Below the pieces are notes generated by a model. It was not told the origin of the DNA, made no database searches, and saw nothing but the letters and a program-made list of their open reading frames with translations. A stretch of DNA of 31,375 nt from positions 1-31,375 of IMG/VR virus record IMGVR_UViG_3300030000_000305; one strand, written 5' to 3'. Shown here in pieces: positions 13,261-24,400 of this stretch. Position numbers and translations under genes: made by a program. The DNA comes from a virus. How positions within the stretch are numbered: position 1 is the first letter of the stretch; each line of letters starts with the position of its first letter.

Positions 13261-16200
13261 AATTCAATTTTTCAAGATCGTCAACTTCTTTTTGTAATCG
13301 CTTAGCTCGTTTATCAGCAACTTCTTGATAGTGTTCTTTCAGTTCCTGAGCATTCATATCATTTATTTTCTTACGTGCTGTCCAGTCTTGAAGCATGTTG
13401 TCATTATCTCCTAATAACTCCATAAACCATATAGCATCATATACTGGTCCAGTATAAGCAAATAAACGCGTCCACTTCTTTTGTCCTGTCATAAGCCCCA
13501 TGATGTTGTCTATAAGGCCTGACATTGGAACAATATTACTCTTTATGGAGTCATAGTTCGAATAAGAAAGAAGTTCGCTATAAAGCCATGAAAGTTTGTC
13601 CTTATCTCTGTCACTCATTCCATTTGCTGCAAGCATGTTTATACCTACTAAAATAGAAGTAAAGAAAGTAGCACTAATCATTGACCGGGCAAGATTGTAT
13701 TTTGTCATTGGGTCCATCTCTTCCAAATCAGAAAACTTCATATCCTTAGTACGAACAACTTTTACTACATCAGAAAGATAGTTCCACATAGAAGCAAGTG
13801 TTCCCTCTATCATAATTTGTTTCTTGATAGTTTCCCATTCATTATTTTCATTCAGTTCTGCAGTAACGTCGGCACCATAAGATGTCATTCTTCTACTACC
13901 AACTAAATTGAATATCTTCCCTGGCAAGAAAGTACGGAACTGAGTAAAGATACGACCCGAGAATGTATTCCCTAAAAGCATCTTTTGATATTCATCCATA
14001 GCACCAATAATATACTTGTCAGCATACCATTTGAAACGAGTGTTTACTTCTTCAAAATCATAACCCACTTCCATATTTTCAGTATCTTTTATGATACCTT
14101 GGTCAATCATCTGTTTTGTCTTTCTATCCCAGATAGCTTGTTCTTTACCACTGATCATTTTACCCTCTTTATCAAAGTAACGAGTATCTTTCAACTTATC
14201 ATATTTCAATGTATCAGTTGTCTTATCATAGGTATGAGCTTCATAAGAACCATCATGTATCATAAATCCGACCATGGTAGTTAGTCTGGCCGCGATATCA
14301 GAATAGTAATTACCAATATGTGCCAGTTGTGATTGGAAAACGTTCTTATCAATATTTGTTGTAAAAAATGACTCAATAGCTTCCATCTCACTACCATTTA
14401 CTAAACCAAACTTCTTACCTAGCGCCATAACTTTTTTATGGTTCATAGCAAGTTCAAGATTTGCTTTAGTCATATCTTCTGGAGTAGGAAAGTTCAATCG
14501 TTTATTTTCATCAGTAAACATATTAGCAGCCTTAGTAGACAATGCTTCTATGATTTGTGACTGAGTATTGAAATAAGCTGAACGTACCCATACAAGTGGA
14601 CGATAACCAAGAGCCATGAAAGAATAAGCATTAGTGATATTCTTTACAATAGCTGCAGTCTTATCAGTAGGATCATCTTGTGACTTTCCTTTGATAATTC
14701 TGTCAGAATATTCTTTCAAAAATTCATTAGTATATTTCGTTTGAATGTTATACTCTTCTTTTAATATCTGATTCCATTGAATAGCTTTATTCATGGCAGG
14801 GATCATTCTATTCTCAATCTCAATAGTACGAATGCTATCATCTACAAACATGCTAAATACATATTCTAAGTTCATAGTCTTTTTACCATAGAATTTCAAA
14901 TCACCTTTGTATCTATTAGGTGTAGTACTGTCTGTTGGCATAAGTCCCATACGTATCATCTGTTGCTGTATAGACTGCTGAGATCGAAACCGTGAGTTCA
15001 TATGTTGATAATTATCTGAAATCAAATCATTATCAATAGTCACATCTTCTATTCCGGACATAAACTCAGAAATAGCTATTTGATCCCACCCTTTACGAAC
15101 CATCTCTTTGTATTTCTTGTCGCGGAATAACTCTTGTTTAGTCTTTTCCAAAACAGGAATATGCCCTGGAACCATTTTACTCAATAACTCATTACGCAAC
15201 TCTTCTTCTTTCTTTGGCGTTGACCGGCGCGAGTTATCATGCATTGCATTGGCAAGGTAACGTTCTTTTACTGTTTCAAGAATAAGGTCGGCCAGAGCAA
15301 TATCTTCTGTAGTAAGTCCGGCTTTCTTAGCTTCTTCGACATTGTAAGATCCATACAATTGATTATTGAGAATGATAGGAACAATATCACCTTTCTTATT
15401 CTTATCACTATCCTCAGTAAGCAATAACTCTCCTTTCTTGAATAAGTGACCAAATACTTTCTCGGGTTGATTACCGAGGATGTTTAATGACATACCACGC
15501 GATTCAAGTGATTTTGTCAGTGCATCATTAAACTTTGCTTTATAGTCATTCAATTGATTGACAATAATAGATTTTGTTGCTTCGGCTTCTACAGAATAGT
15601 ATTGAAGGATATCAGATTTAATATTGTGGATATTAGTAAACTTCAACCAAGTCTTATTGATATCTTTTACTTGTCCGTTATTGATACCTACACCTTGTTT
15701 GAACCATACAAGATACTGAGTAATCAATTTGTGTTCCGGATTGTTTATCCAATTCTTGTCTTTTATCTCTATTGCCCGGGCACGATCGCTAAGTAGTTTG
15801 AAATGTTCATAACTGTTGAAGTTATCAGTCATAGCATTTTTCTGTACTTCATCCATATTCAATGATTGATAGTAAGCAGCATAATACGTTTCTAGCTTAT
15901 CTCTCCAACTCTGGTATATACTATCCTCATTCCATGCTTTATCATCGCTTAAAAGCTCTTGAAACCATTTATACGATAATGATTTTTCATCCATGACAGC
16001 TTGTACTGATGGAAGAGTAAATAAATCTCTACCATTGGCCATTGCTTGATGAAGAGTAGAAAGCATACGTGGTTGAATAGAAGTACCATTAAAACCAATA
16101 ACACCATAGCGACGTAAGGTAAGTTTCTTATTATTCTCTTGAGCAAGTTTATTCATGCCGGCAATAGTCACTCCGAGTAATACTTGTCGTATATCTCCCT

Positions 16201-18436
16201 GACTATTGCTCATATTAAACTTACGACCTTTTTCTGATTTGTCATTACCTAAGTTTGAAGCAAGTGATTTCTTATGTGAATCCATAAGGTTATCTTGAAA
16301 CCCAAGAACGGAACCGGTTAAGTCAATAAGTGATACATCAACTTTGCTGTCAGACATAGTATGTACTATCACAATAGGATTAAAACCAACAATAGCATCA
16401 TTGTATAATGGTGCCAGCGCTTGTACGTTTGTCATATCCCGATAGTTCATAACAGTAGTCATAGGTTCGTTTATACCAAGCAATTTAATAGAACGAACAA
16501 TGTTCTCAACTACTGTATCAGAGAAACCATATTCAGAGAAAGTATCTTGAATAAGTGTTTCAAGTGGAACAGAAGTATCTGAGATATGCTTATTAAGTAT
16601 TTCGACAATATTGTTGTTGAATGAGTTCATCATCTGCTGACGACGTACTAGCATTTCATTCTTTATACTGGCCATAACTTCATTGTCCGGCATACTATTA
16701 GGATAACTATACATCTTACCATAGTCAACATAGATACGATCCTTATCTCTTTGCCAAAGGTTCGCAAATATGTTTTCAACCATCTTTTCTTTTGCTTCCG
16801 GATTTTCAAAGTTAAGTTGTCCGTACTCTTCATTGTTGATAAGGAATGGAACTACCTCAGCGACATTCTCAATAGGCTTAAATCCTATATCAGCTTCATA
16901 GAAACCATCACTATAATAGTTCTTCAATAACTGTTCTACCTCTACCGGCCCAAAATCAATAATCTTTCTACCATTAAGAATATCTTCTGTCAATGCATTG
17001 AAAATGTCATTCAATGTACCTTTCTCAAAGTTTACATTATCAAGTGCTGAGTTAGCAGTTATTTTACCAGATACTAGATTACCTATTGAAGAGAATAAGC
17101 TACTGACAATATCATATACTTTTCTGAATATATCTTTTGATCGAATAGAAGATACATAGCGATTGTTACGAGCAAGAAACTTGTTTACTTCTTTCTGTGA
17201 AGTCATACCACTTACTGCAGCAGCATATTCATAGAGTTGATGAACCTCGTCAAGCTGCCAATACTTTTTGCGTATCGAGTCCATGATTTCTTTATTGTCT
17301 GCAATTGAATCACGTACTTTACTCATAAACTGATTGTACTTATATCCATCAGTCATTTCAAGAACGTGAATCCATACGTGTGTAAGCTCATGAATAGGAG
17401 TATCAACATTCATTGATTGAGTATTCAAGTGTATTCCGGTAGCATCTACCCACGCGCGATCAGTAGCATGTTCGGTATTACGTGTTGTCTCAAAACTTTC
17501 AACTTGTATTTTAAATCCCGGTACCGCTTTCTCCAATGAATGAATAAACGAATTAGTCTTTTCTGCTGTTGCAATAAACTCTTTACGTAGCTTGTAGTCT
17601 TTAATACCTTCCGTTTCTGCCACTTTCTCCCCTATCTGAATAGATTTACCCGACTTAGTGATAATGTTGTCATTTTCGTCAAGTATGTAATCATTTTCTG
17701 ATATAGTATTCTTAGCAACAAATTTTTTGAATCCAGTAATATCTAATTCAGAACCTAATTGATATACATCATTCTTAGTATATATAGATAAAACTTGATT
17801 ACCCGCATCTAATCCAACAACAGTATCACTATTATCAATTAATTTATCAATATCTATATTTTTATTTACCCATAAATTTTCTCTTTCAGTTTCTCTTCCG
17901 CTTTTATCTATAAGTTCAGCATCTAATTCAATATTGTATTTCCTTAAATCAAGTACATTGTTTGAATTTATGATAAATGGTTTTACATTTTTACCAAATA
18001 CTTTAGCATAATTTTCATCCGGTGTAAAGTATTTCCCATTTTTATTATTTTCGTTTTCACCTCTAAATAATATTTCTTTGTTTTTGCTATCAGGGAATAT
18101 ACTTTCAATATATTTTGAATATTGTTGCTTAGTTCCAATAGTACTAAGTTTATCATTATCATTAAATAATTGATCAACTCCATTTTTAATCTTAGTTGTA
18201 TCTTGACCACTGAGAACAGAAAACTTTTCAGTAAACATATTCGCGCGATACTTCACTGCTTTATCTACACCATAGCGTTCCACTAACTGCTGGTATATTA
18301 AAGATGGATTCCCATCAGCCGTTAAGCTGACAGGATTACCATTGTTCTTTGCATAGATAGTATGTGCTTTACCATCTCCGACGATTGCTGATAAGGCTTT
18401 GTATTCCTTATCATTTTTGTTAGGACATTTACTCAT
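13259..18436 (-). CDS. Giant polyvalent protein: ART-like and HExxH metallopeptidase
   Basis: This is a 1725-residue protein. Residues 1-80 resemble the opening of phage polyvalent proteins. Residues 118-230 resemble an ADP-ribosyltransferase of the ART-PolyVal kind, with LFRGE at 123-127, GKYFTPDENYAKVFG at 134-148, NSNNVLDLRKY and a closing VVGLDAG to VYQLGSE segment. HELTH at 349-353 with a downstream YEYAAAVSG glutamate (about 402) fits a zinc metallopeptidase. A region near 680-790 with VSLIDLTG looks like a PD-(D/E)XK strand but lacks the lysine. A hydrophobic segment near the C-terminus (ISATFFTSILVGINMLA) and a coiled-coil tail follow. It lies 8 bases after the larger giant gene, so the two are probably co-transcribed. 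A packaged, ejected protein is the likeliest role (inference). Confidence 0.9.
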   Translation of the reverse strand: MSKCPNKNDKEYKALSAIVGDGKAHTIYAKNNGNPVSLTADGNPSLIYQQLVERYGVDKAVKYRANMFTEKFSVLSGQDTTKIKNGVDQLFNDNDKLSTIGTKQQYSKYIESIFPDSKNKEILFRGENENNKNGKYFTPDENYAKVFGKNVKPFIINSNNVLDLRKYNIELDAELIDKSGRETERENLWVNKNIDIDKLIDNSDTVVGLDAGNQVLSIYTKNDVYQLGSELDITGFKKFVAKNTISENDYILDENDNIITKSGKSIQIGEKVAETEGIKDYKLRKEFIATAEKTNSFIHSLEKAVPGFKIQVESFETTRNTEHATDRAWVDATGIHLNTQSMNVDTPIHELTHVWIHVLEMTDGYKYNQFMSKVRDSIADNKEIMDSIRKKYWQLDEVHQLYEYAAAVSGMTSQKEVNKFLARNNRYVSSIRSKDIFRKVYDIVSSLFSSIGNLVSGKITANSALDNVNFEKGTLNDIFNALTEDILNGRKIIDFGPVEVEQLLKNYYSDGFYEADIGFKPIENVAEVVPFLINNEEYGQLNFENPEAKEKMVENIFANLWQRDKDRIYVDYGKMYSYPNSMPDNEVMASIKNEMLVRRQQMMNSFNNNIVEILNKHISDTSVPLETLIQDTFSEYGFSDTVVENIVRSIKLLGINEPMTTVMNYRDMTNVQALAPLYNDAIVGFNPIVIVHTMSDSKVDVSLIDLTGSVLGFQDNLMDSHKKSLASNLGNDKSEKGRKFNMSNSQGDIRQVLLGVTIAGMNKLAQENNKKLTLRRYGVIGFNGTSIQPRMLSTLHQAMANGRDLFTLPSVQAVMDEKSLSYKWFQELLSDDKAWNEDSIYQSWRDKLETYYAAYYQSLNMDEVQKNAMTDNFNSYEHFKLLSDRARAIEIKDKNWINNPEHKLITQYLVWFKQGVGINNGQVKDINKTWLKFTNIHNIKSDILQYYSVEAEATKSIIVNQLNDYKAKFNDALTKSLESRGMSLNILGNQPEKVFGHLFKKGELLLTEDSDKNKKGDIVPIILNNQLYGSYNVEEAKKAGLTTEDIALADLILETVKERYLANAMHDNSRRSTPKKEEELRNELLSKMVPGHIPVLEKTKQELFRDKKYKEMVRKGWDQIAISEFMSGIEDVTIDNDLISDNYQHMNSRFRSQQSIQQQMIRMGLMPTDSTTPNRYKGDLKFYGKKTMNLEYVFSMFVDDSIRTIEIENRMIPAMNKAIQWNQILKEEYNIQTKYTNEFLKEYSDRIIKGKSQDDPTDKTAAIVKNITNAYSFMALGYRPLVWVRSAYFNTQSQIIEALSTKAANMFTDENKRLNFPTPEDMTKANLELAMNHKKVMALGKKFGLVNGSEMEAIESFFTTNIDKNVFQSQLAHIGNYYSDIAARLTTMVGFMIHDGSYEAHTYDKTTDTLKYDKLKDTRYFDKEGKMISGKEQAIWDRKTKQMIDQGIIKDTENMEVGYDFEEVNTRFKWYADKYIIGAMDEYQKMLLGNTFSGRIFTQFRTFLPGKIFNLVGSRRMTSYGADVTAELNENNEWETIKKQIMIEGTLASMWNYLSDVVKVVRTKDMKFSDLEEMDPMTKYNLARSMISATFFTSILVGINMLAANGMSDRDKDKLSWLYSELLSYSNYDSIKSNIVPMSGLIDNIMGLMTGQKKWTRLFAYTGPVYDAIWFMELLGDNDNMLQDWTARKKINDMNAQELKEHYQEVADKRAKRLQKEVDDLEKLN
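17378..17392 (-). other. HExxH zinc site of the 1725-residue protein
   Basis: These codons encode HELTH (residues 349-353) in TPIHELTHVWIHVLEM, a textbook zincin helix. A glutamate about 50 residues on, in LYEYAAAVSG, is the likely third zinc ligand. Confidence 0.75.
17747..18085 (-). other. ADP-ribosyltransferase-like region of the 1725-residue protein
   Basis: Residues about 118-230 keep the order seen in ART-PolyVal domains: an R-containing first strand (LFRG), an aromatic-F-T segment (KYFTPD) followed by a helix with AKVFG, an N-rich strand leading to LDL, and a last part with DAGNQVLSIYTKNDVYQLGSE that could hold the catalytic glutamate. The assignment is from pattern alone; residues of the active site cannot be fixed without an alignment. 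Confidence 0.45.
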
Positions 18437-18444
18437 AGAATTGA

Positions 18445-21400
18445 TTATTTACATTTATTTTTTTCATCATTATTATCTGACTCATTATCTTGTGCCGGAG
18501 TACCAATAGCGGGTTCACCTTCTGCAACTTCTTTCTTGCTATCTTTCTTTGCTATCTCACTATCGAATAGTTCAAGTGATCCTTCCAATGTATTCAACAT
18601 TTCAGAACGTTTGCTTTCTGTTGCTTTCATCTCAGCACGTACTGCCGGATTAATCATTTCAACAATAGCACTACGAGCAACCTTTCCATAAGTAGTAATC
18701 CCTACTGACATATCTTCAACTTCTTTATTGAAAGTAGTTTTCTGATTAGCTAAGAAATCAGTTGATGAAATCTTACTAGTAAGTTGTTCCACCATGTTCT
18801 TTCCTTGACTACTGATATAAGCCAATGCACGTGCTTGTACTAATGCTTTTACTATCAATGATTGTTTGAAATTGAGTTGTGCCATAGCAATCTTTATTTG
18901 CTTAATCTCATTGGCATTCTTCTCAGTTTCCACAACTTGAACATCATCAACTAAATTACGAATATATTTATTGATTTTGTTTCTTCTGTGTTCTTCATTT
19001 TGATAGTTCTTCAAGTCCCAAGGAAAGTTCTTTGTCTTTTCTCCGATAGTACTTAATACTTTGTATTTGTAAGCATCAAGAACCTCATTGATAGAATTGA
19101 ATTTGTTCTTATTGTCAAAAATTGATATACGAGTTTCAACACCATCATTTGTAAGAGTATTTATGTTCAACTGACTTAAGAACATATTCCCTTTTACTTT
19201 GTATTCCATTGGTTTTGTAACTTCATTCTCAGTAAGTGAAGTAGCATTCGGATCAAAAATAGAATGTTGTAATGTTCCCTCCTTAAGTTGAATCCTATTG
19301 TTACGTTTCTGAGTATCCATTTCCTTTTGTTCCATACGATAAGTGATATCTGAATCGTTAGCAAGACGATATTCAAAATTAGTTCCTTTTACTTTAATAA
19401 CACGTATTAATTTTCCACTTCTTGTATATAGAAATTGTCCTTCCGATACCCATGCACGTGAACCTTGATGTAATATCAAATCATTATTATCCCGATTAGC
19501 AAGACTAAGATTGTATTCTTCTTCCGGTGTAGTCTGAAATGAGCGTAATTCAGAAGTCATATTCTCTCCGGCCATAGTAGACATACCTAAAGAAGTAATG
19601 TTTCCAAATACTTCATAAGCATTGTTATCATTCAGTTTTAAATTTATTCTATGTCCGGTGTTTACTTTCTCACCATCTATAGTTTTTGTCTCAAACTGAT
19701 AAGCATACTTAGGACTATTTTCATTTACTACTGCTTTTGGACTTAGATATTGTGCAAACTCAGGTTGTAATCCAAGATAGTCATAGATACGCTCACGAAT
19801 GTCTGAATTGAATGTAACGGACTTTCTGTACTTATTTGGTACAAGACTATCAAGACCAAGAGAAGAGCGCAATTCGGCGTATGTATCGTTATACACTTTG
19901 CTTATTGGTCCTTTGTAGAAATCTACACCTATCACTTGAAGTAAACCACCTTGACGATATGACATTCTATTGGCAATAATCTCATAGTTGATAAGCATTT
20001 CTTTATATTCTTTTGGAAGAGAATTAAAGTAGTCTTTCAACTGAGCAACGCGCTGTTCTGTCATTTCTTTAGTATTGACATCAAGTAATAATTTCACATC
20101 AAACTTACCACCAATAGTAAATAGTTTGATAAGAGGATTAACTGCAAATCTTATCCATTCTTCTGCCGGCAACTCACTTTGTACTGTCTTATTCAAATAA
20201 TCAATATTATCAGAATGCTCAACAATATCCATCATAAATTGAGGAAAGTTCTTTACAAATGATTGTCTATCAAAAAGACTTGATAAATCCAAGTTCTGTG
20301 ATGGGTTTTCATAAGTATTACCAACAGCTTGATAGATATACTGACCTTTCATGATAGCACTTTCTCCAATGGTAGCATAGTACTTGTCAAGCATAATATC
20401 GTTTATCGCGGTACTTACTGCAGCGACTTCACCACCGAAGTTCAGTGTTGTTCTATTCTGTAATTTCAAGAATGATTTTACAACATCTTTTTCAATAGCT
20501 TCATTATCGGCCATAAATGACTGTTTAGTGATAAGTTCTTGACGATACAGTTCTTGCAAGATATAATCAATCTGAGGTAAGTTCTTGATAAGTTTACCCA
20601 TATTAATTTCATTAGCTACCAATTGTTCTTGGGAGAACATAAAAGCTTTTTTCTTTTCATCTTGTTCTTTATTGTAAGCATCATTGTTTATGGTATAGTA
20701 AGCCATATGTTTAGCAACATTCATATCACTTGCCGGATTAGAATTGTATTCTTGCAATGACATACCAATAGTTTGTTGTACGGTATTAATCATTGTTCTG
20801 AAATCCTTATCCAATGAAGGAATACCATTACGCATTCCCATGATAGTAGAAAGACGATACAAAGCATCTGCGGTAACACTAAGCTTAGGAACCATTTTCA
20901 TGTAACGTAAACCTTGTATGTCGGTCCTGGCAATATTTATGTTTGCACGAGAACGCACCATTAGTTTTAATTCATTAGCAACTTCTGTAGAAATGCTATC
21001 CAAGTCTTTAATATCAAAATTCGATACATCAGTTTTATCAAAAACAATTTTATTGTTCTTATAAGTAAATAGGTTTTCATCATCAAATCCATTATCTTTT
21101 TTCCATTGTTGAAGTAATTGTTCTTTATCTGATCCAGTAAAGTCATAAGGACTATTTTTGAATGCTTCTTTATTGTTTTTATAATATGAAGTAAGTTCTT
21201 TCATTAGAAGATCATCAATAGACTGTTGTAATAATACATCAGTTGTTTCAAGTTCTAATGAATACTTTTCTGTATCATGAACATTACTTTTCCATGATAG
21301 TCCTTTTGATTCTAACCATTGAGATACATTGGTATTATTGAAATGTTCAATACGAGAAGCTATTTTATCCACTTCTGTTGAGGCCATCTTCCAAAGATTG

Positions 21401-24400
21401 AAGTCAGCACTCTTAGTCATTATAGAAGTCTTACCAGAGTAAGTATGGAATAGATTACGTATATTCTTGTTATTAAAGAAATCATACACTTCACTATTAT
21501 TCATACCATTCAATTTCAGTACTGCAAGAATATTGATACCAACCGGACTAATTGCGTAGTTCGCGAATGTATTGTTCTTGGCATTATCCAATGCTCCTTG
21601 TCCCCATGTTCCTAGTTCAATAACAAAACCATTCAGACCGGTCTTGATTTTACCTTTAGGTGCATTCTCATTGATAAAGTTTTGTATTCCAGAATGGGTA
21701 CCAGTTTCTACAAACTTATTTACTGAGCTTGAAATAATAATGGACGATACTGTCAATGAATTAGCAAGAATACCAATAGCATCAGCACCGGCTTTATTTC
21801 TTGAATACGATTCATAGATAGAACGAATAGAGTTGTTCTGTAAATTATCTACTAATTTTTCTTTCTGTTTCATCACTTCATTAATCTTATCTAATGAAGA
21901 GGTAAGGAATAAAGACTCTTGATTGCCACTATGAAGCGTAATAGTGTTACGTAAGGCATTCATTTTGTTTCTATGACCATCTGCACCTTTTTGAATAATA
22001 TGGCCTTTAGAATCAAGAGAATTAGAATACATTGTCAATGCATCAATATCATAATCGGAGTCATTACGTAATGTCATACCCGTTGGGATATAAACCACGT
22101 TACCACCATTATGAAACATTGCTGTTTTGAACACACCACCCGATCCTAAGAACGTTGCCGGAACACGTGATAAGAATGAAGTATTTGATTCTTCAAAATC
22201 TTTCAATAATTGTTGTGCTTCAGTAAGAATTTGTTCGAGTATTTCACCACTACCCATTAATGCAGCAATTACTTTGTCTGGATTAGCCAGGTCAGTAGAT
22301 TGCAGTTCCATTGAATTGATAGCTTCTAAGATTGATTCATTAGTAGCATTTACTTCTGATTGTAATTCCTCAGTAGTCATTTCTCTAGTACTATCAATCA
22401 AGTTAGCAATACGTTTACTGATAAAACGCTTTCCATCATTATCAACAGAAGGATTTATAAGTTCATCAACATACGTTTCTATTTTCAAGTTTTTGATAGC
22501 TTTACGTATCATTGGTGAGTCTACAAATGCACTCCATTGATTCAATGACATATCAGCATCCTCAGATAGACCGGCCATTAATTTATCATATAAATTAGAA
22601 CTGTCCAATGCAATTCTTTCAGTACCCAAATTGATATGTTGAATGTCTATCAATGATTCATTACTTCTATGACCATATACTTTAGCATATACATTTGGCA
22701 TGGAGATATGACCAACAGTAGTTTTACCATTTACGATATTCATATCTTGTAATCGTTGCATAGTAAATCCTGCAGCAGCGAGTTCTTGATTCATAGCATC
22801 ACTATTATATTCATCAAATGAATAGTCACGATAATTTGTACCGGGTCTTAATTCATTAATAGCATCATTACGAGAATATATCTTACCATCACGTACAAAC
22901 TCTTCTAAGTACTCTCCAACAGTTTGTGTAAGACGAATACCTTTTGTTCTTGCTTGAATAGATTGATTGGCCATGTTACGGTATGACTGTAGTACTTTAG
23001 AACGCATCATAGGCAATTGCATAGAAACATCCATATCACTGAATAATTCAATGAATGCCATATCTTGTCCAGAAGTACGCAAGCTATTTACTACACGATC
23101 ACGCATAAAGTCCATCAATTGTTTTATTGCTGGATCAATTTCTGATTTTTGTTGTTCGGTAAGTGTAGAAACATCATACTTAGACCAATCAATATTTTTG
23201 AATTGTTTTGCAGCTTCTACTTCTCCATACTTAGATATTGATTCTTCAAGTTCTTTACGTAATGCTGTTTGAAGTCCTTGTTTGTTCTCCATATAAGCAC
23301 TGTAAAGACTTGATATCTCAGGATTATTACTAACACCTAAACCGGTAGCATCTTGTTGTGATGGTGCTGCCTGCAGTTTTGCATTGATATCAGTATCTTG
23401 TGATGGATTCATTACTATCTTAGTCTTGGTATTATCCACAACATCCATGTTTAATGGCTGACTGTAATCAACGTCATTTAAGGCATCGTAAGTATTGACT
23501 GAGGTAACTGAACCTTTCTGTGTAGATACTGGCGCCATGAAAGCCACAATGCTATTGTACATGTGTCCGGCACGTTCTATACCATCAGGATTAATAGTTA
23601 TTCTATCTTGATAGTATTGTTGGTTATCTATCCAGTTCATCATATCTACAATGATGTCATTAAACTCTTTTTGATTGTTTTTATCATCATACAATTCTTT
23701 GAACTTATCAGTAAATGAAAGTTTGTTTTCATTAAATGATTCTTCACCAACCCTAGCAACTAACTGACGATCTGTTTCAGCAAGCATACGCATAAACATA
23801 TTTCGGTAGTAGGTATGTTGCATATCAAAACCAGTAATGACTTTATCCCCACGTTTAATCTGTGAGTAAGTACCATCAGCTCTTCGAAAGTTAGTAAGAC
23901 CTTTATACATGGAAGCATTACCAATTACTGTTTTAGTACCACCAATAGAGTTTAAGGTCTGCAAGTAATGGAATGGATTAATAGTTATCTGACCATCTTC
24001 CGGTTTCATCATATTACCATTATTTGCCAATACTTTTTGACCATCAATTTCTTGATAAGTATTACCACCATCAACCATATTATCCCTATAGAATACAATA
24101 GGACTTTCTGTAGTCAATGTAGGTGTATGTAATTGATATCTTACATTATTCTGTACAACTTCTTTCGTTCCTTGGGTAAGTACACTTTGTGCCGGTGTAT
24201 GAATAGGACCATTACGTTTTACCTTATCAAGATAGTTCTTGAAAGAGAATGGATTCAATGAAAAATCATCAATATGATTATTGGCAAACATAGTAGCCAT
24301 ATAGAAACCAAACATAGGTTGATTAAAACGTATCTCTGATTTTTCAAGTTGTTGATAATACGGATTCTTATCAGTAGTATTTGTTGGGTTTTTATCACCA

